A stretch of DNA of 64,000 nt from Rhododendron vialii (GCF_030253575.1 NC_080569.1:5767501-5831500), one strand, 5' to 3'. Shown: positions 47,801-59,052, counted from the first letter of the stretch. Program-made: numbers and translations. Notes: generated by a model not told the origin, from the sequence alone.

Positions 47801-48121
47801 TTGCGACGAGTCGGACTTCGCTCCTGCTTGCGACACGTGGCTAGGGGTCGTGCCGAAGGAAAGCAACGACGAGTTGCCTTCTCTCCTATGCAGCCCGACT
47901 TTTCCGATGAACGGCACCGACGTCGAGCAAGCAAGCACCCACAGCGAGCCGCCGCCGGACCTCCCCGAGAGCTCGGTAACGGAACGGGACTTTAGAGTTA
48001 GGGTTTTAGAGAGAGAATTGAAGGAGGGAGTGAGAGAGTTGGAGGGGAGTAGGTTTGGTGCGGAGGTGGTTTGGAGTGATTTGAGCGGTGGCGCGGAGGA
48101 GAAGAACGGAATCGAGGCCAT
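44817..48121 (-). CDS. BASS1: chloroplast BASS-type sodium/metabolite cotransporter, 428 aa
   Basis: Five exons in phase on the minus strand: 48121-47724, 46996-46901, 46818-46512, 46387-46140 and 45054-44817. The first 95 or so residues form a Ser/Thr-rich transit peptide (MASIPFFSSAPPLKSLQTTS). The rest is a bile acid:sodium symporter fold with 9-10 membrane helices: MLPFVVALTAVAALAQ, LYAPALGGIMLSIGIKLSID, GFVLMSCVAGAQLSSYASFL, LTSSTTIASVLATPILTGLL, PVDAVAMSKSILQVVLVPIT, PLVAMVCTSLCIGSPLAINQ and CTGMQSSTLAGLLATQFLGS. These are hallmarks of plant BASS proteins of the plastid inner envelope, which import organic anions driven by sodium; BASS2 carries pyruvate, while the BASS1 substrate is not firmly established. 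The C-terminal block (GLCLASFWGSGYRIRDLPSL) fits BASS1 best by memory; paralogue assignment is tentative. The start at 48121 was chosen because the transit peptide begins there, although the frame stays open upstream to an ATG at 48412. Confidence 0.93.
47330..47550. repeat. CTCGAGCT-rich dispersed repeat in BASS intron 1
   Basis: Iterated GAGCTCGAGCTYGGCTC and CGAGTCGAG words in an AT-rich intron; similar words appear near 8010-8075. This composition is common in plant dispersed repeats, but I cannot place the element or its ends. Confidence 0.4.
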
Positions 48122-48323
48122 CGGAGAAGTTGTATTTTTATAGAGTATAGGGTTGCGGGAGGTAGGAGGTGGCTCGCCGGTGGAGGTTTCGGTTTTATCA
48201 CCGGCGAGGGGTGGGGGAGGGAAAGAAGTGGAGGAGGAGGGGAGAGTGTGGAGGAAACGAAGGGATAACGAATACCTTTTGGGATTTTCCCCAAAAAAAA
48301 TAAAAAAACAATGATGGGATTTT

Positions 48324-48349
48324 ATTTTACTTTTGGTCGAGCGGAAAAT
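48324..48349 (-). mobile_element. 26-bp retroposon 3'-tail insertion with 14-bp TSD
   Basis: AATGATGGGATTTT occurs at 48310-48323 and 48350-48363, flanking an insert that contains TTTTGGTCGAGCGGAAAA. On the minus strand that is CCGCTCGACC plus an A-rich end, the same tail as the 27-bp insert at 6117-6143. It sits about 190 bp upstream of the BASS start codon. Confidence 0.7.
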
Positions 48350-49584
48350 AATGATGGGATTTTTTATTGTATTTATATTGGTGAGAAAATGGACGGTGTG
48401 GAGTGATTGCACATCATGAGCTTGTGGTATATGCCTTTGGTCTATGAATTTGGACTTGGATCCTTCTCTTGGTTACTAGTAGTGCTATATGCTCCTATTT
48501 CGGATTCGGTTTCTTTGCAATTGGACTACGGTTTCATCTTTTACCGTTCATTTCGGAAATTAATGGTTTGAATTTTTGAAAAGGTTATTCAAGGAAGAAA
48601 CTACTCTTCTTGAAAAGATTCTTTCAAAAAAATTAATAATCAATGATAGTTTTGGATGGGCTAAGATCATACAGACTGCTTGCTGCGGTCTAAAGACAAA
48701 CAACAGAGAAGCCTAATTCTTATATTGAGAAAATGACGACCCAGAACGTATTTTGATAATTAATACCCGCTAATTTGAGTCTTTCATATGAATTTTGAAG
48801 AGATCAGTTTTTTTACCCAAGTCTCTTGAATATTTCTAATATCGAAATTGAGATGGTGTGAAAGATGGTTTCGATTCAATATATTAGATTTTAGTACCTT
48901 GTCAACATTAGAGCAGATTTGGGATTCAGGGTTATGGATAGTCTCTGAACTTTCTATTGACTAACATTCTAACACTCTGCTAACCCCGACTGATGTATAT
49001 CGTATGACAAAAAAAAAAAAACTAGTTTCATTATAAAATAAATATCAGTCACAATTCAATGAACACAATTTTTAATGTGAGGAATGTTGTCAACGTATTT
49101 TAAAAAGAGAAAACATTGAAGCGTCAGCGAAGTGAGTGCACAAATGTCGTGAACAAGACCTTGCAATTCATTCCTTTGTGTTCAAGCGATCCTGATTTAG
49201 GAAAAAGAATTTGATCGAAAGTCGAGAAAAAAAATGTACTCCTACTTTCTTGCAGAGGATTTAATGTAAGAACCTCACATAAATATGCAATAACATAATA
49301 AAATATTTAAAGCATCACATAACGATATGCCCCTGAATAATTATTGGATAATAAATACGAGAGACTATACACCATTCAGATGTGAGAAAAAGGAATCAAC
49401 TGAACTTGGGTTCTCCACTGGTCTTTTCAATTATATATTTGTGTGAAAGCCACATACTTAATACTCCTAGTAAAGTCCATACAAATGTGTGACGGAGAAG
49501 ACTCGAGCAACGACAAATGGCGGTGCTCCATAATCAAGTAATATTTTTTTCCCCTTTACCGGTGGGTTTGGTTGGGTTCAAAAT

Positions 49585-49909
49585 CGGATCGTCTGTCCTC
49601 GTCCCTCTGTCCCCATCCCTGTCCCAGTATCCAACACGTGTCCATCACTATAGAAAGCCAATGAACTAGACTACACCTAATCCCCCCCTTTGTCATCTTC
49701 TCTGCTGCTCATATCTACAGCAACGCACGCCACCACAGCTTCGTCCAGCCTCCGCGCCGCCGTCTCTCACTTCCCCTCAACCACCACCGCCTTCTCACTT
49801 CTGTAACCGAGTAAACAATCTCACGCACTCAAGTGAGATGACTATAGATCCACAAGTGCTTATTCAAACTGAAAATTAGTAGATCGATTTGCTAATTCCT
49901 GCTTAAAAA

Positions 49910-49950
<41 letters not shown>

Positions 49951-50390
49951 TATCATTGTGTTCTGGAGATTCAAACAAAGAGCTATTAGGGCTTCTTACT
50001 TTTTTTATTTGCTAATTCCTGCTTGAGAATCTATAAAAAAAAGATTATTGTGTTCTCGAGATTCAAACAAAGAGCTATTAGGGTTTTTTATGTTTTCAAT
50101 TTTTCTTCTAATTTTATTGATTTCATCAGAGATAACCAATTTGTTAATGTAATCATAGACAAAATAGTTTGAGGGAGAGAGAAGTAAAGTGGCGGTGGTG
50201 ATGGTGGAAGGTGGAAGCGGTGGTGGAAATTTGCGGAAGAGGAAAACAAGTTTTTAGTTGGCAACAGGTTTCACATCAAGGGAGAGATTGGGTGTAGTCT
50301 GGTCTATTGGCTTTCTAAAGTTATGAATACGTGTGGGCTTTTGAATACTGGGACAGAGAGGGAGACAGGGTAATTGGGACAGACGATCCG
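49585..50390. mobile_element. long-TIR (Mutator-like) non-autonomous element
   Basis: Inverted termini of roughly 130 bp. The left starts CGGATCGTCTGTCC and passes CTGTCCCAGTATCCAACACG and AGAAAGCCAATGAACTAGAC; the right shows the complements in reverse order and ends GGACAGACGATCCG. The interior (about 49710-50265) has a GC-rich coding-like patch (CCTCCGCGCCGCCGTCTCTC), a (TA)n at 49912-49945 and a duplicated unit of about 120 bp (GAGATTCAAACAAAGAGCTA, twice). No 9-bp target duplication could be found, so the MULE label rests on TIR length. Confidence 0.65.
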
Positions 50391-50513
50391 AGTTGTTCTT
50401 TTAAAGGCTTTTCTTTTGCGTTGCTACCAATACATGCCAAAGTCAAACAATGAAACAAACAGCTTTAAATGAATCTCCAACTCTCCTCCTTGTCTTCATT
50501 TTGATTATCCTTA

Positions 50514-50758
50514 GGCCCCGTTCTAGAGATCTATTAAAAAATAAACAGTTTATTTTATATTTTCAAATTCAAAAATAAAGTGAATAAAAAATAATTTTTT
50601 AATTTTTTTTGCATCGTATAAAAGATCTTATTCAGATCTTCCAAACAAGATCCATAATGCATATTTTTAGATTTTAATAAATCCATAATTTTTAAGCTTG
50701 AAATTACCATCTTACAAAATAAGTACTTATTTGTTATTTCCGGTTCCGGAACGTAGCC
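50514..50758. mobile_element. Tourist-like MITE, family of 5465-5703
   Basis: Ends GGCCCCGTTCTAGAGATC and GGTTCCGGAACGTAGCC are imperfect inverted repeats with TTA on both sides (50511-50513 and 50759-50761). Shares AAATAAGTACTTAT and TTTGCATCGTATAAAAGATC-like words with the first copy. Confidence 0.7.
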
Positions 50759-51686
50759 TTATCCTTAAAAGAAGAAAAAATCTCAATCTCTCAATCTCAA
50801 ACTCAATTATGTTTAGATCTTCCATTGATGGAGGGCTTGTAAAGAAGGGAAAATCTGCGAATTTAATTACGTTGCATGTCTTTCTTTTGGAATGGGAGAT
50901 GCTGTCAAATTTCTTTACAAATTGAAGATTCACCGAGTACACCCACAACCTTAAAAGGTGAAATTGTAATCAATAAGCAAACACCTTACTTCAGAGCAAG
51001 ACACCCAACTTTCACAGTCCATTAACCCAACAGAACCACCCATTTGCGCCATCATATCAGGTCGTAGACAAGCTTATTGGAGCTCAGCTGCCGTTGTCGA
51101 TGCATTCTTTTATGGCACGGGTTTTGATTAAATCATGTGTTTGCCTCCCTTTTTCAATCATAATCCTATGTTTATTTGACACCCTTTTGGTTTGTTATCA
51201 TTCCATCCAACAGGAACCAAAGAAAAAAGGAAAAAAGCATTTCACAATCCATGAATTTATGCTCTTATGTTTTGATCTATGATTTGTGCACTCTCCGAGC
51301 TGAAAATCCGGACGCTTAATGAGCTTGTTAAGTTTTCATTAGATTGTTAGCCAATATTACTCCTATACGTTTGTCCAGGAAAAACTTGGCTAACTAAACA
51401 ATAGAGAAGTAGTATTAATTTCTCTAGGTTGTTTCTGAGTTTTAATTTGAACTCTCTAACAATAACTTGTCAAAAAGTACTTACAAAGAATCTCCTGTAG
51501 TTTTCCACAAAACACCACCACCTCCACCACTACTACTACTACTACTACAGAAGGGAACATATTATTATATCTGCACTCATGACTTGCATATACTGCAGCA
51601 ATGCATGATGCCCTTTAATGGCTTTCCAACGGTGGCTATCGAGTATATATCAGGTGACAAAACAGGTAGTCGGTTAACGATTTGGG

Positions 51687-51911
51687 GAGTGTGAAAATCA
51701 CTCCCCCTGAAAAAAGCCGTATCTTTTTTTTAATCTTCTATTGTATCCAAAAACAGAACATCAAGTTGCTTTCATTTCCGGCACTCAATTGTAGTAGAGT
51801 GTGAAAATCACTCCCCTGACAAAAGCCATATGGCCCATATCTTTTTTTAATCTTCTATTGTATTCAAAAGCAGAACATCAAGTTGCTTTCATTTTCGGCA
51901 CTCAATTGTAG
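51687..51911. repeat. 110-bp tandem duplication
   Basis: Two adjacent copies starting GAGTGTGAAAATCACTCCCC and ending CGGCACTCAATTGTAGTAGA. They differ by a few substitutions and a short insertion in copy 2. Confidence 0.9.
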
Positions 51912-52383
51912 TAGAATACAAGGATGAAACAAAAGGCGAGAAATGACAAACTAGAACTACCATATGCATTAGGAAAAGACTTGCACAGTATAACTAGTAT
52001 AGGTAAGTAGAGTTACCTAACTAGTAAAACAAAAGGTAAGCCTACATCAACTACCATTTTGATGTCCACCTCAGTTGAACCCCAGGTGCCGCCACATCAA
52101 AAGATCGTGACGTCATCGTGCGCGACACAGAAATTCGCATAAAACGTTACAGATTAATTTCCGCACCCTCTTTCTTTTACCACCCATGCTTATTTTTTAT
52201 TTTATTTTTTGTCTTCATTGCATTGCCCTTTAACTTGTCTTGAGTATTGAATCACTCACAGCATAGTATTGCAATTAAGTCTATGAGTACAGCAAATGAG
52301 AACAGATCTTGCACCCAAAATTTACACACAGAAAGAGAAGAGAAAGAAAAGAGAACGGATACTGAAAACAATAAGTTTGTCTA

Positions 52384-52738
52384 CACAGACAAATAGTGCA
52401 CAAATTTTGTTGTGGGACCCGTGGCGGGTCCCACACAAACGATCCAAGTTGTTCATTAAATGTAAAACATTTTCTCAAAGGTTTCTGAGAAAAATTAGCT
52501 CAATTCGATACCTATAGGTGCTTGATCCAATCATCTAACTTTTCATGATCTGAAAAATCTGAATGAAAAGTTAGATGATTAGATTGAGCACCTATAGGTA
52601 TCGGATTGAGCTGATTTTTTGCGAAAACTCTTGAAAAAATGTTTTACATTTAATGAACGGCTCGAATCGTTTGTGTGGGACCCATGGTGAGCCCTACAAA
52701 AAAAAAATCTATGCACAATCTGTGCACTATTATCTGTG
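52384..52738. mobile_element. foldback MITE, about 355 bp, CCGTTCA group
   Basis: Arms pair almost end to end: outer CACAGACAAATAGTGCACA with TGTGCACTATTATCTGTG, then GTGGGACCCGTGGCGGGTCC with GGGACCCATGGTGAGCCC, then TTCATTAAATGTAAAACATT with AATGTTTTACATTTAATGAA, and at the axis ACCTATAGGTGCTTGATCCA with TGAGCACCTATAGGTATCGG. No coding capacity; target duplication not resolved. Confidence 0.8.
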
Positions 52739-55640
52739 TGGTTAGCACTGTTGTACTGAAAAAGACGTGCGAAAATCGCCACCCGAAAAGATCAACAGTT
52801 CTTCCCACCTAATCCCTTAACATAAATTTACATATTATATGAATGCAACTTTCAATTAACCTTGAACATAAGTATTCTTAACTTGCAAGTTATGAATGAA
52901 GACAATGACTGCTATGTTGACAAACTTCATTAGTGCGTCTTTCTACAACACAGTAACATTTGACCAAATACTAACAGAAGTGCTAAAACTCAAAGGTTGT
53001 ATCTCAGTCACTTTCCCAGACTGATAGTAATTCCTTAGTAGGCACTCCTCTAGTAGATAGCAACCTCTAAAAATGGTGCACAGAGCTGAAGTGAAAGTAC
53101 CAGAATCGATTTGATAAGCCACAATTGGATGAAGAATCCAAATGCAATGTGACCTTCATAGCTTAATCTCCTGGAAAAAGATCTCACTATAGGGGTTGAA
53201 GATCACAAACAATAAAGAAACATCAGAAACTTCATTCATATCACCCTGGAAGGGACCAAGGCTGTCTACCAAAAAGCCGAAGGTCGTCTTGGGTTTGATC
53301 ATAGGAATCAGTGGGCTCTTGGCCTAGGCGCAAGGCATCTGTTTCCTAGGTTGGGTTCAGGTCATGCATAATTAGGACAGTGGGGTTTGAAATCCTTGTG
53401 ACCGAGAAGCATTTAGTAATATAGTATGGGGAATGTATGTCTATCCTCCTATCGAAAAGGATGCTTGAACACTTTTATTTCCAAAGCATGGAAACCACTA
53501 GTCCGAATATAGTTGTATTGCCAAGGTGGTCACCGTATATTTCAACAAATTTGTTCTTAGTAAACAAGGTACGTAGCGCTATCACTACCACAAAGGGCAG
53601 TCACTGACTCACCATTGTGGCTATTACCATAACTGAAATGTTTTCGGAGCAAGCTAGCTAGTATATTTTCTTTCTATTTAAATGAGATATCAGATGAACA
53701 ACTAATCAGTCTAAAGATGGCCCGGACACCATGAGTTATCCAAAAAGGGAACTATTCAGTCTAAACCGCTCTGGAGGGTAAATAAAAAAAACTGAGACCA
53801 CATACAAACTGGCAAAGAAATAATATTGAAGCTAATGACAGAGTGTCCAGCCCATATGTGGAATAAGGATTAAATCCCTTCCAAGTTTTTCTCTCTATAT
53901 CAAACACATAAGAAGGAGAAATTAAAAACTTTCTTACAATTAAAAGAAGAGAGAGTGGCGAAGCAACAGATTCATGCAACTAGTGTCAAATAGGAAGGAT
54001 AAAGCTTTTAATGAGTTGGTTATATACGAACCAACGCTTTCACAACCCAATAAATATTAACAGCAGCCAATCATTACAAGATGATCAAAAGTGGCTCCTT
54101 GTTCAACCACTAAATCTTTCTTCCAAAATCATGGTCATATAGCTATATCACCATTCACTCTTTAGCAGGTAACAAGTCTGATAAGGGAAACAAAGTATTC
54201 AGACTTCGAAAGTGAGTTTGTGAGTATAGCAATGAAACAACCATCTTTCTTTGTTTCATCTTTTCCCAATCAATCAACCATCAGTTTATAGCCAAATACT
54301 CCAAAACTAAAAACGTAGATGAGAATAGCAAAGATGTCTCAAAAAAGACAACGGCAAATAGAGGCGATAGTTGTAAGCAGTAACTCCTCTAAAATAAACG
54401 ATGACAAAGGTTTAGAAAATATTTCCAAAATCCCTTTTATTTCTCATTCATTTATCACATATGTATATCTTGTCGACCAATACGTATACTACAAAAATCG
54501 ACAATGACCATAACTTTGTTCACATTCATAAGGAAATCAACTTACAAAACAAACTTTGGCAGACTTATCACCTGGAAAACCCTTCTAACCCGATGCTCCT
54601 GCCTCAGTCTATTTCCGTTATAGAGACACCGATGATTTCCATATTCTCTTCCGCCAGCTGTCCTCTCAGTCCAGTTCACCACCATTGTTATGTTGAGAGG
54701 AGCTGGTATGCTAATTTGCAGACTCTGCACTATACAAAAAACTGCAAGCAGGCACACTGAAATGAAGCATAACACCCTGCTACAAGACTCTCTGAATACA
54801 TGTACATACACCGAATGGGAACTCCGTGTAGTGTTCGAACTACTTCGCAACTTGAATCATCCTTTTTTACCTTCCCAACCTATGAAATAGCCCTCAGGGA
54901 ATCAAACAGTCCATATCGGAGCTTGCTAGGTAGACTCTGTAAAAAGCAGCAAACAATCTTAGGCTCATTGCTAAAGGAAACTGCTTTTAGCTGGACTTAA
55001 ATCAACGAAGTAAAGGCTACAAATTCAATCAACCAAATAAATATGAGCACAATGAATGAACAAGTCTTAAATTCTTCTATTCCTGGATCCAAATTTTGTG
55101 CAAAAGTAATCAAGACAGAAGATTTATGATTGAGTTATTTCAAGCTCTAAATATGCCGTTGTTAGATTCTCAAACTGAGATTTTCATAAATATAGAGATA
55201 TCCCCTTACAAATATCATCTACCATGACTTCCGTATTAGGAAACTTCAAACCCACATAAAAAATAACACACACAAACGTAAACAACTGGAAAAACTCAAA
55301 CAACACACACAAGATAAGACTCAATTTGGGGTTACCTATCTAATCCTTTCGAACCAAGCAAAACCCATAACCCGTAATTCACTCCAAACACATAACCAAG
55401 TTCCCAATCTTACCAAATCAATACCAATAACCAAGGGTGGCTCCAGGATTTTTTGAGTGACAAAAACGTGTAGAAAAATTTTGTGATACAAAACTCTACA
55501 TAAACTGAAGTTTTCAATAGTAGTTAGAAATTTATTTGGCCTGGATATTGTGTTTCTTGAGCTATACTATCTAATTATTCATAAATTTAAGTGGATTTGA
55601 TTCATTTTGGCTTTGTGCTACTCATCCAGTGCAGACAATA

Positions 55641-56264
55641 CTAAAGAAAAATGAAATCGCATGTCGAAAAATATGAAACTTTTGGCAAGTTTTTTGAACC
55701 CATGGTAACAGTGGAGCCGCCCATGCCAATAACCAGAACACCAAAAATACCCAAACAAACTAGCCAACAATCCAAACCCGTAATTAAATTAATTACCTTA
55801 CTCGCAATTCCAGCGACAAACCCACCATCCAAAACCTCCGGCGGCGGCACAGCCGTGCAATCCCTCGGCGTCTCGAACATGGACAGTGAGAACTGCTTGT
55901 ACACCACCCCCACATCGAAGTAAATCAACCCTGAGCTGGGTACATCCACCCGAATTTCCTTCACAGGGAACCAGAGGAACAAATCCTGCGCCGAAATCCC
56001 GGACAGGTTGGCGATCTGGCCGTAGGACAGGAACCCCGAAACGTTCCGGTCGTAGTGCAGCTCGTTCTCGTACTTGGCATTACACTCCTGGTCCAAATAC
56101 GCCACGAATTTTCCGTCGCCGTCTAGACGGAAGTCGTTGACTCCGTTTGGGAGCAGACCCATGGGAAGGCCGTTGGATCGGAGGACCTCGTATACCGACG
56201 ACGAAATACAGAGGTGGGTCGATACTGAAATCGCCAGAAAGAGTAGTAGAAATTGGGGAAGCAT
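55641..56264 (-). CDS. secreted DUF538 protein (3' end uncertain)
   Basis: An open frame of 207 aa. Residues 1-20 (MLPQFLLLFLAISVSTHLCI) look like a signal peptide. Residues about 25-150 carry the DUF538 core: VYEVLRSNGLPMGLLPNGVN, DFRLDGDGKFVAYLDQECNA, then SGFLSYGQIANLSGISAQDL, FLWFPVKEIRVDVPSSGLIY and FDVGVVYKQFSLSMFETPRD. The domain is widespread in plants, usually stress- or wall-associated, with no established biochemical role. After SKV at about residue 157 the frame runs into a hydrophobic tail unlike the family. A good donor (AAG then GTAATTAA, exon end 55797, phase 0) lies exactly there, so the real protein may be 156 aa plus a short downstream exon I could not find. The alternative is a genuine C-terminal membrane segment. 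Confidence 0.85.
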   Translation of the reverse strand: MLPQFLLLFLAISVSTHLCISSSVYEVLRSNGLPMGLLPNGVNDFRLDGDGKFVAYLDQECNAKYENELHYDRNVSGFLSYGQIANLSGISAQDLFLWFPVKEIRVDVPSSGLIYFDVGVVYKQFSLSMFETPRDCTAVPPPEVLDGGFVAGIASKVINLITGLDCWLVCLGIFGVLVIGMGGSTVTMGSKNLPKVSYFSTCDFIFL

Positions 56265-56419
56265 GTTTGGGTCCTGTTCTCTCTGTTCTTTCTTCGTTTC
56301 TTTCTTTTCTTGGTTAGAGCGTAAGACCCTTTGGTGAGCAAGCTGCGGGTTTTTGTGATTGAATGGTTGGTGGTTTTAGAGAGAGAGAGAAGGATGGGGG
56401 AGGGTTTAAGGAAATTGAG

Positions 56420-56446
56420 GAGAGAGAGAGAGAGAGAGAGAGAGAG
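56420..56446 (-). repeat. (GA)n upstream of the DUF538 start
   Basis: A GA tract about 155 bp upstream of the start codon (CT on the coding strand), in the likely leader or core promoter. Confidence 0.85.
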
Positions 56447-57276
56447 GTGGAAGAAGAGGAGGGGGAAGGAGACTGCTGTGGCTGTTGACAGCGAGAAATT
56501 GAGAATACAGGGAAGAAATATCACAATTATTGGTGATGAGGGCGGGGTCGTCTTGATCTGCTACGACGGGGTATAGTAATTGGTATCGTGGTGAAGCCAA
56601 GTAGCGTTTGAACACGTGTAAGAATGAGAAGGCTTTTTTGAACAGTTCTCATCTGAGTTCAACAGAACAGACTGGATACTACCGGGATTTACTACGGGCT
56701 TTTATCGCACAAGGTTTGACATTGGAACTGGCTTCCATGCGGTTTGTGTTTGTATTGCACAGGGTAGACACTCGTGTTCGGTTTGTATTTTGAAATGAAA
56801 TTAATGAGTGAAAAAAAATAATATATAAAAAAAATTTATTAGAAACCGTGTTTAGAGATTTTGAAACCTCAAAACGAATAAAACTTTTTAAAATTGTAAT
56901 TTTGGCCGTCCAAAACTATTTTTTAACAAGTTGTTTTACTGAAAACATGTTTATGTTAACAAATCAAACATTGATTATTGAGATAGTGGGCGAAACTGCA
57001 TTTGTTGCAAGACTACATGAAGAAAAACTGTGCATGTTGTGCACATACGGTGATCTTTGCGAATATTCGGGTTTTTTGGATAGCGGTAACCATATGATTG
57101 GAAGACATTTACCCCATATTTTAGGTGCAAATACTAATTCTGAATGTTTTCTCATTTACATAAATGTGTTATGCTCATATGACTATGTCATACCTATGTC
57201 GGATCAACTTGAATTATTGCATGGTTTACCTAGTTGACGATATAAAAACAATAAATAGTTCCCATCTAATAAATAG

Positions 57277-57507
57277 GAGAAAATTTTCAGTGCCGGGTGG
57301 GCACGGGACACGTGGTGCCCGTGCCCAATCTCGGCCGTCCAATGAAGTGTTGGACGGCTCAGATCTGTTCGGCTGCCGAAGAGTATTTTAGTCATTTCAC
57401 ACTTTAAAATTGCCGAACAAATCTGAACCGTCCAATACTTCATTGGACGGCCGAGATGGGCACGGACACCACGTGTCCCGTGCCCACCCGGCACTGAAAA
57501 TTTTCTC
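57277..57507. mobile_element. foldback MULE with perfect 9-bp TSD
   Basis: AATAAATAG flanks it exactly (57268-57276 and 57508-57516). The 231-bp element has arms of about 105 bp: GAGAAAATTTTCAGTGCCGG and GGTGGGCACGGGACACGTGG on the left, complements on the right, then TCGGCCGTCCAATGAAGTGT against ACTTCATTGGACGGCCGAGA. Perfect 9-bp duplication and terminal pairing identify a Mutator-superfamily foldback MITE. It carries a G-box (CACGTG) in each arm. Confidence 0.88.
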
Positions 57508-58673
57508 AATAAATAGACCCGACCGGAGTGAGCCCGATAAGTACGGCCGCACAGCACGCATTGTGCCCACACGCGTTAGAAGGGGCGTTGGGATAGCTCA
57601 TAGCTGCTTAATGGACGAACGATAAGTACGATGTAGTTACTACTACAGTATGTACCAAGAAAAAAACAAAGTACGATCTATAGTATATATAGCTGTCGAG
57701 GGAGAGGGGAAAAAAACAGTAGTACTACTGTACTAGTATAAAAGATAGGGCACACTTGGAGAGTGAGCGAGTGGTTGAGACTTTGAGAGGGAGAAACTGC
57801 CGCGAGTCAATTCGGTTAGTTGGTAGGTTTGTTACCCATATAATTATTGATCAGGCTTCAGTTATTGGGATTAGACAGCTATAAAATATTTTTTTGAATC
57901 TCTTAGTCCCGGTCTAAATGGTCTGTCTAGATCAAACTGAGATGAAAAAAATTAAATCGAGGTGTGCATAATCTGACTTGAACATCGATCACCGCGGAGC
58001 AAAAACAAGAAGAAAAAGAAGAAGAGAGAGATGTTTGTGTGACAGTTGGATCCGAAGAAGGGTTGTTGCCAGTTTAAGCATCAATTCAGAAAAGATACTT
58101 GTACAAACAAACGAAGCAAAAAATGCAGCTGGACATGCATGTAAAGTAGTACTGTATTAGATACACAAGCAAATTATGAACTACCAGTCTTTGTATGTAT
58201 ATATAAAAATAATGGAGAGATCAGGTGGGGGAGAAAGCATGTGGAAGATGAAGTGTGAGGCTGGCGTGATCGTAATCATAATTGGGATAATTTTGTCTGC
58301 GCATAAATTACTCCAAAACCATTGCCTAGTAGTAGCTCAGTGATGCACTAATTATGGAGGTGGTGGCATATTTGGTATGATTTGTCCCAAAGTGGGGACA
58401 CCTCCTCTCTTATTGTTTTTGTTTTGGACTCATGTTTCTCAGCATTTTCAAGCACACTCTATATATATACTGTAACTTGAAATTATTGAGTGATCTTGGG
58501 GCACCACCGCCCCCAATAAATTTCCCTTTAAATCTCGGTGTATGGAGATGGGTCAAAAGTCTAAAAAACTTTCCAAACAAGCCCACCAGTGTATAGTTTG
58601 TTTACGTATTTTCAAAAACTTATGAAGTTTTAAGAGTATACTTTGAGCTTTGATTTGTTATTAGAGCATCTCC

Positions 58674-59052
58674 TACCCATACTCTATATTTCTATTCGAG
58701 AGTATCAAAGTATTCCAATCTATCCTCTCAACCCTCCTCTATTTGAGAGGATTAGATTTTGATCCTCTATATTTAGAGGGTAAGAGAAAATATAGAGGAC
58801 CATCTCCATATCACTATTTACCTTTTTAAAAGACATTTTTTTCCTTGTAAGCTTTTCTTACTAAATTTTTATACCAACCATATCCTTATGAGAGTATAAA
58901 AAAAGGTTTTTTTTTCGTAAAGTGATTTTAGAGGGAAAAATAAAAGGTTTGTGGTTGGAGTAAATAAGAATAGTGATTTCCTCTAAAATCACTTTATGAA
59001 TAAAATAGAGTATTTTGATACTCTCAAATAGAATATTGGATTGGAGATGCTC
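58674..59052. mobile_element. Tourist-like MITE with GAGCATCTCC ends
   Basis: GAGCATCTCCTACCC at the left and TTGGATTGGAGATGCTC at the right are inverted; the flanks are TTA and TCA, a 3-bp duplication with one change. Contains repeated AGAGGAT and CTCTATAT words. Same family as 16519-16805. Confidence 0.7.

Larger units (their letters stand above)
48365..55640. other. intergenic region between BASS and DUF538 genes
   Basis: No supported gene in about 7.3 kb. Contains a long-TIR element (49585-50390), a Tourist-like MITE (50514-50758), a 110-bp tandem duplication (51687-51911) and a foldback MITE (52384-52738). The stretch 52740-55640 shows nothing I can identify; part of it could be 3' sequence of the DUF538 gene. 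Confidence 0.65.

Noticed and set aside
47763-48143. 126-codon plus-strand frame opposite BASS exon 1
   Set aside because: Shadow of the transit peptide exon on the other strand.
54542-54850. 102-codon minus-strand frame considered as the missing last exon of the DUF538 gene
   Set aside because: No similarity to the family's C-terminus and no convincing acceptor in the right phase.
56848-57237. 129-codon plus-strand frame
   Set aside because: No recognisable family, ordinary length for chance in AT-rich DNA, and no promoter or splice context; cannot be supported.
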